A stretch of DNA of 64,000 bases, from positions 155,953 to 219,952 of the forward strand of contig NW_005434671.1 in NCBI RefSeq assembly GCF_000315625.1, read 5' to 3'. Source of the DNA: Guillardia theta CCMP2712. Its lineage: Eukaryota > Cryptophyceae > Pyrenomonadales > Geminigeraceae. The translations under genes were made by a program, and so were the position numbers. The notes under the pieces were generated by a model. It was not told the DNA's origin, ran no database searches, and saw only the letters and a program-made list of their open reading frames with translations. Below, in pieces: positions 9,606-19,933 of the stretch; the stretch's first letter is position 1, and each line of letters begins with the position of its first letter.

Positions 9606-12161
9606 CTAGAAGGAGTCCTGCTGGGCACGATCATCTTAGATCCCAGCAGCGGAGTCAAGAGCTACGATCCGATCAGTCCCCATGACATGTTTGTGCGAGG
9701 CTTGTTACCTGTACGACGCTGTTCACAGCATCATAGAACACCTCGCGCGGTTGGATGGAGTCCGACGAAGTGTCATATACCAGCTGCTCCATGGTAACAA
9801 AGTCTGGGTCGTCCTCTGTAAATCGTGTCAGCCCCAAGACTCCCTCGCGACTTCCTTTCACTGCTTCAACCCCTAAATTGATCAAGTGTAGCTTCGACTG
9901 AACTTAACCCCCTTCTACCATCATTCCCTCTCTTGTCATAGAATCTTCAGCATCCTGGCTATACTTACCCGAAGGCAGCTTGGCGACTGCTGGCACGACG
10001 GGCAACCAGGCGGTGAAGACCGACGAGCTCTCATAGTCTCTCGTCTCGTCCATGTAGATCCAAACGAGCTTCTTGCCCAGCTCAAGGGCGACTAGAACCT
10101 CCGCTCGTAGATGAGGAGATGCTTCAACTTGCGCAGAGATGAGGCACAAGACAGCCTTTGCTCGGCAAACTCCTCGCGCAAGGTTGCAGGCCCCATCTTG
10201 AAACGTGGTGATGACCCGCAAGCCTCTTGTGTGCACACATGTCAAGAAGAGCGATACTGCCGCTGATAGTCTGTCACCTGCTCTCTAGCTCCACTCTCAG
10301 GAAGCTAGCGATCTTGTCGTGCGGACTTTGAACCGAGATCATTACGTCCTGTCAGCACTCAACACGGGAATGAAGAGCCAGTAACAAGTCACGATTCGAT
10401 TCTCTTCTAATGAATCCATCGGATTGAGATCCTTCAAACACGAAATTCAGCCATCTTGCAACAGAAATGACTCACCAACATATTGTGGAGGAAACCCAAG
10501 AGCCCACAAAGCTGCTTCTGCTGCACAGCGAGCGACGTTGCTGCTGCTGTTTTTGAATACCTGAAAGTACTCTATGGTCAAACATTCACCATCAACCAAA
10601 CGTCTCATCCAAGAGAGTTGTCAAGAACAAGCAGGCATCGTCAAGTTCGAGTGTGTGCCTACATTTGTGAGAATCGAGAGAATTTCGGATGTCTCTTCGA
10701 TCACTCTGGCCTGAATCTTCTTGTTCTGTGCAAATCGAAGCAGCGATGTGCAACTAATCTCTTCTGCAACCGGATTCCTGTGCCGGCCGTCAAAGATAAT
10801 GAGTAGCTCAAAATCACAAAATGTCTGATCATGTGCAAGCTCCACTCTGCATAGGTATATTCATGCATACAGCGAGATCAACTCACACAACTTTCTGCTT
10901 GAGGACCTGAGACATTGGTTACAATACTTCTGGTAGTTTAAAGAATCTCGGTGACCTTGACAAACAACGATGGGCAACCAAGTTCCAGTAGTTGCGCGTG
11001 CTGATCTTCATGTATGCAAAAGTTGCTGACAGACATACAAACTTTCCATATCGTCCCATATCTCCCTCCGAACATCTAAATCGCCGAAACTCAACATAAG
11101 GAGCAAGCGGCACGAGATGATTGGTGAGAAAGAAGCAAGAGAGGTAGCACCTTACGGTTGAGAACCGCTTTCAGGGCTGAAATGCATTTCACAACTATCT
11201 GATGCTCGTCATTCAGAATCTGAATCAAGTTCCTTCAGTTCTTCGCTCAAGGATCGATGAGTATCAGTAAAGCATATACCGGAAATTCTTGAATCGGCAA
11301 GCCCCCGGCTATGTTTGCAACTGCAAGGACTGCACTCATGCTGTTGAGCTCGATCTTGTCTTTGAGGACGATCGGACTGAGAGTCTCGACAACTCCATCC
11401 TGAAACAAAAGAGGCCTGCTGGCTGGCCTGTAGCTCAAGCTGCAAACAAAACCCACGGCTGCACTGACGACAAAATGTGGAGTATCTTCGTGTGATATCA
11501 AGTGTTTTGCTTTATCAAGGATGTTGTCCTTTAAGATGATGTCATGAACATCCCATGAGCTGTTTGCTGTGTTGTTGAGGACATGGAAAATGCATTCACG
11601 AACTCTCCATGATATTCTTTTCTCGCTCAGCAACCCAGCAAGAATGCTTGGCAGAGATTTCCTCGAGTTGAGAATGGTCAAGTTTTCCTTCATCACCTGC
11701 ACTCTTGCTTTGAGCTCGTTGCTTTTGGTCGCGTCAGCTGAGATAGCTTCTTCTTTCAACTGGTTGATGACGGTTTCTTCATCTTTTGCCATACTGCGAG
11801 CTTCTGACTTCCAGTTCCCAATGATGGTTTCAGCAACACGTGAATTATCATAACTCAACTGCACAAGAGTTCTGAGACATCGCCAAACAAGAACTTCAGG
11901 TGTGTCTGATGCTGAGATCAGATCAACGAGAACTCCAGAAACATGCGGAAACTTTCCATATTCGCATACCAACGCCTGCCTCCGATTCTCAACGCTCTTG
12001 TTTTCATGTTCAGATAATCTCCAGCATTGAATGGCTGCTTCACATTTCGATTCAAGAGGAGCTCGTTTGCTCGTCAATGTTTCAAAACTATCCTCCAGGA
12101 ACGAAAAAAATTCCGCATTCTCGACCTCAGACTCGAAGACAGCTTTAGAGACTACTGACAT
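9606..12161 (-). CDS. ARM-repeat and TIR-domain protein, SARM1-like
   Basis: The first exon (12161 to about 11281) starts MSVVSKAVFESEVENAEFF and encodes armadillo-like helices (VLVWRCLRTLVQLSYDNSRV, VVSAAVGFVCSLSYR, MSAVLAVANIAGGLP). Short exons continue the ARM pattern (ILNDEHQIVVKCISALKAVL; NFCIHEDQHAQLLELGCPSL; NVARCAAEAALWALG). The next exon pair gives a TIR domain, from VMISVQSPHDKIASFLRVEL through AKAVLCLISAQ to LVALELGKKLVWIYMDE. The segment HLRAEVLVALELGKKLVWI aligns by eye with the SARM1 helix that holds the NADase glutamate, and Glu is present here (codon 10099-10101). The tail continues VEAVKGSREGVLGL and ends VVQDSF, stop 9606-9608. Splice phases agree at the TIR/tail joint. No SAM domain lies between ARM and TIR. 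NAD+ cleavage is inferred, not shown. Roughly 600 residues. Confidence 0.75.
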
Positions 12162-12809
12162 GACAAGTGTGACTTTTGTTGTCTCTTTGCAAAGATCTGC
12201 TCATTCCTTTCCAACTGCCATGACGGATCGTGAGAAGATTTGATCTAAGAAGCAACATCACAACACGGCATCAATCCCCTCCATTTCCTCTTCGCATGCA
12301 AAACTCAATCTTCTAAGAGATTTTTGACGTACATCTCGCTCGTCACAACTCCACTATCTTCCATCTTCTGCATCTTGTCGACCCTGTTCATCTCTGTCTC
12401 CTCTTTCTCCCTTCCTCCCTGCCTGTGATCCTCCTACTCTACGAATTTCGGATCCCCGACATGGTAACAAACTGACCGTTACATTGAATCGTTATTTGTA
12501 ACCTTCAGTCTGTAACGATTGCCGAACCAGTGGCCTTTCGCTGCTATGCAGGTCAGTGCAGAGTGTATGGGAATGACGAGACAACAGGAATGCGGTCATC
12601 GTTGCTGATATCATTCGCATCATGAGAAAAATCGCTGCCGATGTCATTTTCAACCATCCGTGCAATCATTTTCATTTCCACCATCTCGTTGCCCGTTGCG
12701 TCAAGTGTGCAGTCCGTTGCTCTCTTTGTCGTCAGATTCCGAATTGTAGACGCTGCCTCCATGCTTTCCCAGACACTGTTTGATATTTTCTAGAACTTCA
12801 TTTAGTGTC
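12162..12809. other. Intergenic, CGTTAC/GTAACG-rich patch
   Basis: This is the divergent spacer between the ARM-TIR gene and the Cys-rich gene. At 12463-12520 the words GTAACA, CGTTACA, CGTTATTTGTAAC and GTAACGATT are clustered, resembling MYB-type cores; similar words recur at 57160-57700. No gene recognised. Confidence 0.3.
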
Positions 12810-13914
12810 ATGGTTGTGGGATGTCGTACGACGAAAGTCCATGTTGTCTTGTGTTTGTTCAGTGGGGAGGTACACATTCTTTCGTCAGCCAACACAATTC
12901 TTGTAGTATTGATAGCTTTACTCGCAGAAGGCACACAAGCAACTTGCCCTAGTGGTTGGGCTGATCTTTCTTGGCTTGTGTGGTGTGATTACCCTTCTGT
13001 CAGTGAACCATCAGGTAAGGGTGAATTGTTGGATGGAAGTGCACTGATAAAGTACACCAGCAACCTTCCTCTCTCCTGAATGTCGTCTCAAGAATCCACA
13101 GAAGATGGGGACCGCGTATCACTCAGCTTGCAGCAAGTGCAGACCCTGCAGCAGCGTCTCCCACGGAAGATTTGAATCATTACCTGCGAGCCAGCGCCGA
13201 TAGCATTGCCTATTCCTGTGGAGGAAAGGAAGTTGCAGAAGTCTGCTTGTTATCCACAGAAACCTGTGTTGCGTCGATGCAGAAGAAGATACAATACACG
13301 ACTGAACAAGCTATCAGCAGGCGAGTCCATACGATTCATGTGCATCTTCACAAGGGGTTCTTGCCTTACTGTATGCTTGACAGAGATCTGGGGACGTGCA
13401 GCTGCTTTCAACAGAATGGATGCTCGGCAGGCTGTAATGCAGCCATGCAGAGCATGTTCGGGGGATACATCTCCGTTGCCGGTAGGGTTTAGTCCTCACC
13501 AGTTAAAAACTCTCTGTGTAGCGTTGACCGATGTGCTCTTCTGGCAGATTGCCCACTCGACACCTCGTCCTACATGTTTACAGGTGAGGACAATGGATGA
13601 TTTCTTGCAAGTAATCTTGGCCATGGCACAGGATCAAACCCTTACGACATGTACGGAGAAGATATGTTTGGAAGCTACAGATATCCCGTGAGTCGCTGCC
13701 ATCGTCTGGCATCCTGTCTGAACGAGCTTTCAGGGAGTTGTGTACAGCTCGGCTGGGGCCTTCTACAAGGCGAACCCTTCTAATCAGATGCTAGCTCAGG
13801 TACGATCTTTCGTGTGGCATGCTCGTGGAAGTGATATCGATGCAGGTTGAATCCAACGAGCCGATCTATCTCGTTCCTCGCGCTCGCAAACTTGCAATGG
13901 GGCGCAAGATTTGA
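12810..13914 (+). CDS. Secreted cysteine-rich protein
   Basis: A hydrophobic stretch TILVVLIALLAEGTQA followed by TCPSGW looks like a signal peptide with cleavage after TQA; the true start may be in a different upstream exon, so 12810 is only a placeholder Met. Downstream exons carry closely spaced cysteines (ACSKCRPCSS, PCRACSGDTSPLP, DCPLDTSSYMF) reminiscent of ephrin-receptor-like CxxC modules. The last three exons read cleanly: SNPYDMYGEDMFGSYRYP, then GVVYSSAGAFYKANPSNQML, then VESNEPIYLVPRARKLAMGR ending KI and TGA at 13912-13914, each bounded by GT and AG. Middle exons are uncertain because several frames are open. Likely extracellular or periplastid-side; function unknown. Confidence 0.5.
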
Positions 13915-14031
13915 TGCGTGAACAATCTATTCTTGTAGAACTAAACGACCACGTTAGGGTTGGTGTTGGATAAAGAGAATCCTCGTCCTTCCCTCTTTTC
14001 TTGCTGACTCTCTCAGTGCGTCCATTGACTT

Positions 14032-15838
14032 TTAGGCTCCAACATGAGCCACACAAGTGGTAACAAGTTGCCCGTTGCGGATACGAGTCTCGTACTGTAA
14101 ATCAATCAGTCCATCTGTCGTCCGAGGAATGAAACGTCAAACCTGCTCTGGGATTGGCAGCTCAGTTGGATCCTCCGCGTCGCTCTAGAGGAGAGTCAGC
14201 TGGAGGTGAGATGCAGAGAATACCTGAACCTTAGCTGGAAGGACGATGTTCAACTCAGAGCACTTGGAGGTTACAATCGCCACATCTTCGTCGACGCATC
14301 TCTGCGAGAGATACACGATGACGCCAGCGCAGCCGTCGATGGTGATCATCGGGGTCCAGTCAAGGATCTGCCAGGAGCACTGAGCAACGGGCCTGCACTC
14401 TTGCAGGAGAAACCTGAATCTCACACGACTTGCAGTTGATCACGTCTACTGAAGCCACGCACGAATCGACTACCATCGAAGTCTTCGTGCAGCCGTCCAT
14501 CTGAACCGTGTTGATTTTGCCAGGGATCTAATTCCAGTCAGATCCCGCATGCCATACCAGACTTGCATTGAACCTGGAGCAGCGATCCTTTGCATTGCGC
14601 CATACAGACAGAGGTCTTGGTGCTTGCATCATCAATCTTGAGGTCTCGATTGTTCTCCATGTTCTCGATGAACCACTTGGCTCCATTCTTCTCCATCTTG
14701 GGAGGCTTCTTGGCAGGTTCGGCGCGGGATCTTGCAGGTCAAGACCGCTGTCAGACCGTTCGTGTCACTCCTCCCTTATGCTTACATGGTAGAGGAAGAC
14801 TTCTCCTTGTCTGCTACCACAGATGAAGCGCGCAGGGCAGGATTCTTGTGAGTCATCTGATCTTTGCTCACCTACATAAGTTATATGATAACAATCAGTA
14901 CACCCTGAAGACAACAGCCGAAATACCTTCTTCAAGCCTTTGGTCACGCCGCCTTCGCCTTTTGCGTTAATTTCGGCAAACAGAGCAGCATGGGCCGAGG
15001 GTCCCGAGCTTGCAGGCTTGGCGACATCATCGAAGAATCCTGCAGGAGGAGGGGGAGGAGGAGGAGGAGGACCTCCAGCAGGGGGAGGGGGAGGAGCACC
15101 GGAGGCTGTAGACGCGGCTTTTGCAGGTTCGCTACCCGCGGTGTAGTCTGGTAGCATCAAGGTTACATTCACGACGATCAAGACAATCAGCCGACCTGTT
15201 CCTCCTCTTGGATTCCAAGCGACGCCAGTTGTGTGATGTGCTTTCACGTACTTCTGGAGCTCGAGCAAGAACTGCTTGAAAGACTTGGCGAAGTTAACAT
15301 GGTTCTCGTCCTTTCCTCGAAACTCCATCATGATCTTGTTGCCATACATCTCGCTTGCGGGAATGACGTCACCCAAATAAGGAGCAGGAAGATCGATAGC
15401 AATCCATCCGAGGCATGCTGCACCCTCCGCAACCATGGCAAGATGGTTGAATCTGCTGCTCCTCCTGTCCTTGAGCGAGTCAACCTTTGACATGGCTTCA
15501 GAAACCGGAGCGAGAACTTTCTGCATGTCATTCGCATTGGGTTTCACACACTTGCTTGCGATGACAAGAAACTTCCTCTGCTCGTTGATAGCTCCTCGGA
15601 AGGCAGTGATGACCCCTTCAACGTCTTTCTCAAAGGATTTCGCCGCAGTCTCAATGGGAGCAAAGTGCGTGTGGATCAATTCGTCGAATGCTTTGACAAA
15701 TGGAGCATCTTCCTGAGGTGCAGCTTCCTGGCCTGCAGAAGCTCCTGGACCTACACCGACTGAACGCATCCGTGACTCGATTGCTTCCAGCCTTGCTGCC
15801 ACCGCCTCCAGACGAGAAATCGCTTCGGAACCATTCAT
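14032..15838 (-). CDS. Adenylyl cyclase-associated protein (CAP)
   Basis: CAP recycles actin by severing filaments with cofilin and recharging G-actin. Visible parts in order: N-terminal helix MNGSEAISRLEAVAARLEAI (oligomerisation); helical-folded domain (FVKAFDELIHTHFAPIETAA to HTTGVAWNPRGG); a Pro-rich stretch (PPPPPAGGPPPPPPPPPAGF); a WH2-like segment (AALFAEINAKGEGGVTKGLK, then SKDQMTHKNPALR); and the C-terminal beta-helix CARP domain (AKWFIENMENNRDLKIDD, MDGCTKTSMVVDSCVASVDV, CSELNIVLPAK, DPTELPIPEQYETRIRNGQL) ending VTTCVAHVGA and TAA at 14032-14034. All typical CAP modules are present. About six short introns split the C-terminal half. Start Met at 15838 gives the family's usual N-terminus. 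Confidence 0.93.
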
Positions 15839-16099
15839 CTGCAGATAGGAATGAGTTATCAGACAGGATCAGAGTTACTACTCATTGATTCAAACATCAC
15901 AGGCCATGACGATGTAAACATCAAGATCAAGTATTGGCAAATGTCTTTTCTACACTCAGTTCGTGACTCGACCAACGTACCACGTCATCTGAACACGAGG
16001 ATAGTACGCTAGGGCTGACAAAAGTACTGTGAAACTGAAAGCTTTCTACAAGTATCAAGACATCTATCCTGATATGAGAAGGGAGCAGGAGCAGAAGCA

Positions 16100-16101
16100 G
16101 G

Positions 16102-16143
<42 letters not shown>

Positions 16144-16144
16144 G
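16100..16144. repeat. (GAGCAG)n hexanucleotide array
   Basis: About seven near-perfect GAGCAG units on the plus strand. It lies upstream of the CAP start. The same unit occurs at 30.0, 44.2 and 56.9 kb. Confidence 0.9.
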
Positions 16145-16204
16145 GGCACATTTGGACAAACTCCTGGCACAGCCATGTGGCGCCAAAACCTTATGCAGTT
16201 CGAA

Positions 16205-16560
16205 ATAATTGGGGTAGGGTAGAGGTAAGGGGGTAATTTGAATAGTATGTCGGTGGTCAAACGGAGGGGTAGTCTGGTGTTGGGTCTGTCTACTGAACCC
16301 CAACAAAAAAGAAGGTAGGGGTGGTTACATTTTCCTAGTTCCTGTAGGGGGTAGTATCTTAAGATGTTTGCAAGGTGGATGGGTCAGTGTCACTATTTGA
16401 ACACAGAGTCCGATCGTCGATCGGACCGGGGCGGCCGGCGGCGGGCCCTTCCCGGGGCCCGGCCAACGCCGACTCACGAGTCAGTCTGTCAGCGAGTTAT
16501 CTGGCCCTCAGTACTGAGTGGCCCGGGCTGGGAGTGAAGGGCCGGGATTTGCCAGTCACG
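16205..16560. repeat. Composite repeat: G-rich block plus GC-rich block
   Basis: A GGGGTAGGG-type asymmetric segment is followed by CCGGGGCGGCCGGCGGCGGG and related words. The composition and order match the larger element at 49.4-50.8 kb and, in reverse orientation, 34.1-35.3 kb. Family assignment is by composition and shared short words only. Confidence 0.5.
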
Positions 16561-16570
16561 GCCAAATAGC

Positions 16571-16576
16571 TTTATT
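16571..16576 (-). terminator. Poly(A) signal of DDRGK1
   Basis: TTTATT on the plus strand is AATAAA on the minus strand, about 36 nt past the DDRGK1 stop codon. Confidence 0.5.
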
Positions 16577-16611
16577 ACTTCCACGGGAGGCTTTAGATGA
16601 TTTACCAGCCC

Positions 16612-18374
16612 TCATTGTGTTGCTGCTTCCTCCACGACAGCCCCCTCTGCAAGCATAGTCGTGAGTTCACACCAGTCAGACATCTTCTCAGTTGCAGGCT
16701 CAATCCTTCCTCCCAATCCCCTCCAGGCCACCACCCGCTCTCGTCTTCACACAGAGGAATCTACCTATCGTCGTTCGAACAGCTTCTTTGGGCTGATACA
16801 AACAGTTTAGCTCCTCGCAAGATCTCGATGTTTGATCTCACCTGCAGGTCGACGAGCCGATTGCTCTCCGCTGCAAGATCGCTCACTCCTATCCTCCCTT
16901 GCAACTGACAAAGAAGCTGAGAACTATTTTCCAGCTTGCTCCCAGCTGACCTTGATCCACTTTGCAACCGCTTCCATCTCCTCAGTTGAGATGTAGATGA
17001 ACTTTCCACGGTCATCCAGGAGACCTGCAACGAGGTAAGAAGCGAGCTACAGGGAGGAGAACCTACCAGTGATTCTTCCCATGGCCTCTAAACCTTCTAC
17101 TCTGTTCACAACCTTGACAAGAGTATCAGAAAGACATCCAATAAGGTCCTGCAGCGGCTCCGTGGCTCACCTCCTGGGTCTTGAGTTTGAATTCACTTGC
17201 AACCTCGTCCAGCGGAGAAATCTTCTTGGCCTTGAGATAGTCAATGAATTCCTGGCAATGTCTCAGTCATCCCGCTACCTCACAATTCGAACAGACTGAC
17301 CTGAAGCATTCCCTGCGATTCTTGCAAATCTTCGTCTGCCTGGGCTCCACCTTCCCCAGTCTCGAAGAGGTCCTGACAGAGAAGTGAATGAGACAAACAA
17401 GTCAGTGATGCAAGAGTCCGAGGATACACTCCGACAGGACAAGTTTTAGCCGAATCTTACCTTCCACTTGTCGTATTCTTCTTCCTCTTTCTTCTTCTTT
17501 TCCTCCTACGATATCAAAAGATCAAGGGAGCCACGACATGGTCAGCCCAAATACCAGAGCTCGTTTCTCTTCTTCTTCTTTCTCTTTCTCTTCTCTACGA
17601 CGCTGCTCTTCCCTTCACAAAGACATGAGCACTCCAACAAGAAGAAGTACTGCTCACCTCTCTCTCGCTTCCTCCTCACGCTTTTCAGCAAGCTCTTTCT
17701 TTCTCTTTCGATCCTGACCAATCTATAAGAAAGAACTTCCATGATCCACTTCTAGGAACCTCTTCGATAGCCTCACGTTGAGCTCGTTTTTCCTGTTTGA
17801 AAATCAAATCAAACAAACTCTGGCATGATTTAACACAAACCTCTTTTGCTTCCATTTTCGCCAACTTCTTCTTCCCGATCTTCTTCCCATCATTGAAAGC
17901 ATCTTCTTCATCTTCATTCTCTTCGTCCCCAGCCTGCCAATACACCTCAGCAATCACGGTCATCATCAACTAGTATCTTTTCATCCATTATCAAAAGCAT
18001 TTCTTCCTCTTCGTTGTCTCTACTTGCCTGTCTCCGAGCACGCATCCTTGCCAGCGCGGTCCTCCTCGCCGCCGCTCCCCCAGCAGGGACCGCTTCGTCC
18101 TCCTCGTCCCTTGGAACCCTTCCTCTCCCTCCCTCAGCATTTACAGGATCATGCCCTTTCGAATATGCCCACCTTCACAACCACACCATAAGGCCCAACA
18201 TGCCAAGCAGCAGGTGAGCATGCGTTAGCAGGTACTCACTTTCCAACAACCAGCGCGAGTATGAGGAAAAACCCCAGCACAAAGTAGAGAGGCAGCCTGC
18301 CATAGGAGGCAGTCAAGACAAAGTGTAGGAGACGACCTCATCTACATGGTTTGCGGAGGAGCTTCTCCTCGCAT
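16612..18374 (-). CDS. DDRGK1: DDRGK domain protein 1 (UFBP1)
   Basis: The DDRGK protein is an ER-membrane adaptor of the UFM1 ligase complex. The diagnostic domain reads [60 protein letters not shown] and [20 protein letters not shown], split over several short exons. The last exon gives [11 protein letters not shown] and the stop at 16612-16614. The middle is a long charged helix ([45 protein letters not shown]). The N-terminus is reconstructed as [10 protein letters not shown] spliced to [19 protein letters not shown], a single membrane anchor, matching family topology; start ATG at 18372-18374. The charged central exons (17.5-18.2 kb) have less certain borders. Its presence implies a UFMylation pathway in this organism. 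Confidence 0.88.
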
Positions 18375-19157
18375 CTGTTGGAACCTGGCGCTGCTCGATA
18401 CGTCATCGTCCCCTATCTCGTCCTCCATCGCCGCCTGCCGAGCGCATCAATGCTTGACCTCGTACAAGAATGCTTTATACCACAGCTGAGCTGAACAAGA
18501 AGCAGACGACGAGGAGGAGGAGGACTGTCAGTTGTCTCCTCCCCTCTCTCATGCTCCCACTGCCTCCGCCGCTTGCCGCCAGCATGGCCTCCAAGCAGCA
18601 AGACCGCATCCCCACTCAACCCGTCCGGCGGACTCCGGGGCCCGGAACTTTGAACTCGTCGGCAGGTGAGAAACGATGTTTCAGGATCTATCGGGGGTGG
18701 GGTGATCACATGACCCCTACTCTATAGTGAAACAGTTGTGAGAAATCAGGGGTAATATGGAACAGTACGGGTAGGCAATTGATGTGGGTGATTAGGCCGA
18801 AATGCAGGCGAGGTCTGTAGGATAGAGGAAGACAACGTGGAGGGGAGGGCATGCTGGAGCCTGAGAGAAGGAAGATGTCTCAAGGGGTTTTGATGGATTG
18901 AAATCTGAAGAGAGACAAAAACAGCAGCAAAAGCTACTGATAGCGATGCCATTGCAATGCATCGACTGTATGAATTAGAACCAAACCAATCGTATTTCCT
19001 GTTTCCTCCTCCTTCAAGTTCGCATGTCTGACTCAAGCTTGTAGGATTCCAAAGGATAATACATCGAAATGCCCATAAGCTCATTCAGCCTTCCCTTCCC
19101 GTCAGTTTTCTTGCCGTTTTATCCCGTGGTGATTTGACTTTTCATTAGTAACTGCAA
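18375..19157. other. Intergenic, no recognised gene
   Basis: A minus-strand frame near 18950 starts MASLSVAFAAVFVSLQISIH, which looks like a signal peptide, but what follows is low-quality and I cannot extend it into a gene. At 18630-18800 short GC-rich (GGACTCCGGGGCCCGG) and G-rich words form a small composite-repeat patch. Confidence 0.35.
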
Positions 19158-19795
19158 ATGGTGACACCGTACTGAACACAGGCACTTGTTCTCATACAGA
19201 ATTTCTGTGCTGGAAAGTTTTTGTTCAGCAGGAAATTTCTAGGAAAGTATCAAGAAATCGATCTATCTCTTGCTACTGTGAGGACCGAGGGATTCATCGT
19301 TGCAGTCCTGGTCCTGGTCCTGTGGATGCGAGTGATGCTGACATCCAAGAAGTACTACGTGGAAGCAAGTCCAGTGAGAAAACTTTGCTTGCAGGATTGA
19401 ACATGAACATAATGATTTCATGCGCAGGTGTATCAGTGGAATCCGAACAGCCTGGGGATCGTCTTTGTCTGCCTGTTCACTCCGTTCCATTGTTACCTCT
19501 TTCTTCTTGGCATTCCAGATGAATCGCTGCTGATGTCATATGTGGTTTGGGCGACTGGATATGGCTACATGCTGTTACTTTTGGCGTACCTCTTTACCCA
19601 AAGAGAGAAAATCTTGTCGAACATAAACAACGCTTCTTATCGCCACCAGGTGGAAGAATACAACACAGCTTGGAACGCTAGGAGACAACAAGAGACTGTG
19701 GTGAGTTGTTATGATCTGCACTGACACGAAGTCGATATATGATGAGTGTGTAGGAGTACGACGATTTCTTGAACACGCTGAATGTTATGCGATGA
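19158..19795 (+). CDS. Small multipass membrane protein, unknown
   Basis: Exons bounded by GT/AG give: NFCAGKFLFSRKFLGKYQEI, a membrane helix GFIVAVLVLVLWMRVML, then VYQWNPNSLGIVFVCLFTPF, helices around CYLFLLGIP and VVWATGYGYMLLLLAYLF, a polar tail REKILSNINNASYRHQVEEY and the end EYDDFLNTLNVMR with TGA at 19793-19795. Three to four membrane segments in about 160 residues. The start is uncertain: an ATG at 19158 could splice across a 41-nt intron so that exon 1 holds only the start codon. AATAAA lies at 19818-19823. I do not recognise the family. Confidence 0.6.
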
Positions 19796-19817
19796 TGTCA
19801 GGTATGAATGAAACATG

Positions 19818-19823
19818 AATAAA
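19818..19823 (+). terminator. Poly(A) signal
   Basis: AATAAA 23 nt after the stop of the multipass membrane protein gene; the convergent CWC27 stop is only about 110 bp further on. Confidence 0.45.
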
Positions 19824-19933
19824 TGTGATACAGCCGCATTCGGATTCGGATTCAACTTTTAATCACGCTTGCCGATGTCACAGGCAATGAAGCAATTATC
19901 ACTTGATCTTTGCGACTGTTACATGCAAAGAAA

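Larger units (their letters stand above)
15839..16611. other. Intergenic with hexanucleotide and composite repeats
   Basis: Between the CAP start and the DDRGK1 stop lie: a GAGCAG hexanucleotide array at 16100-16144; a G-rich, strand-asymmetric block at 16205-16340 (GGGGTAGGGTAGAGGTAAGG type); and a GC-rich block at 16405-16465 followed by GAGTC/AGTCA-rich sequence to 16565. The same order (G-rich then GC-rich) is seen at 49.4-50.8 kb. Confidence 0.6.
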
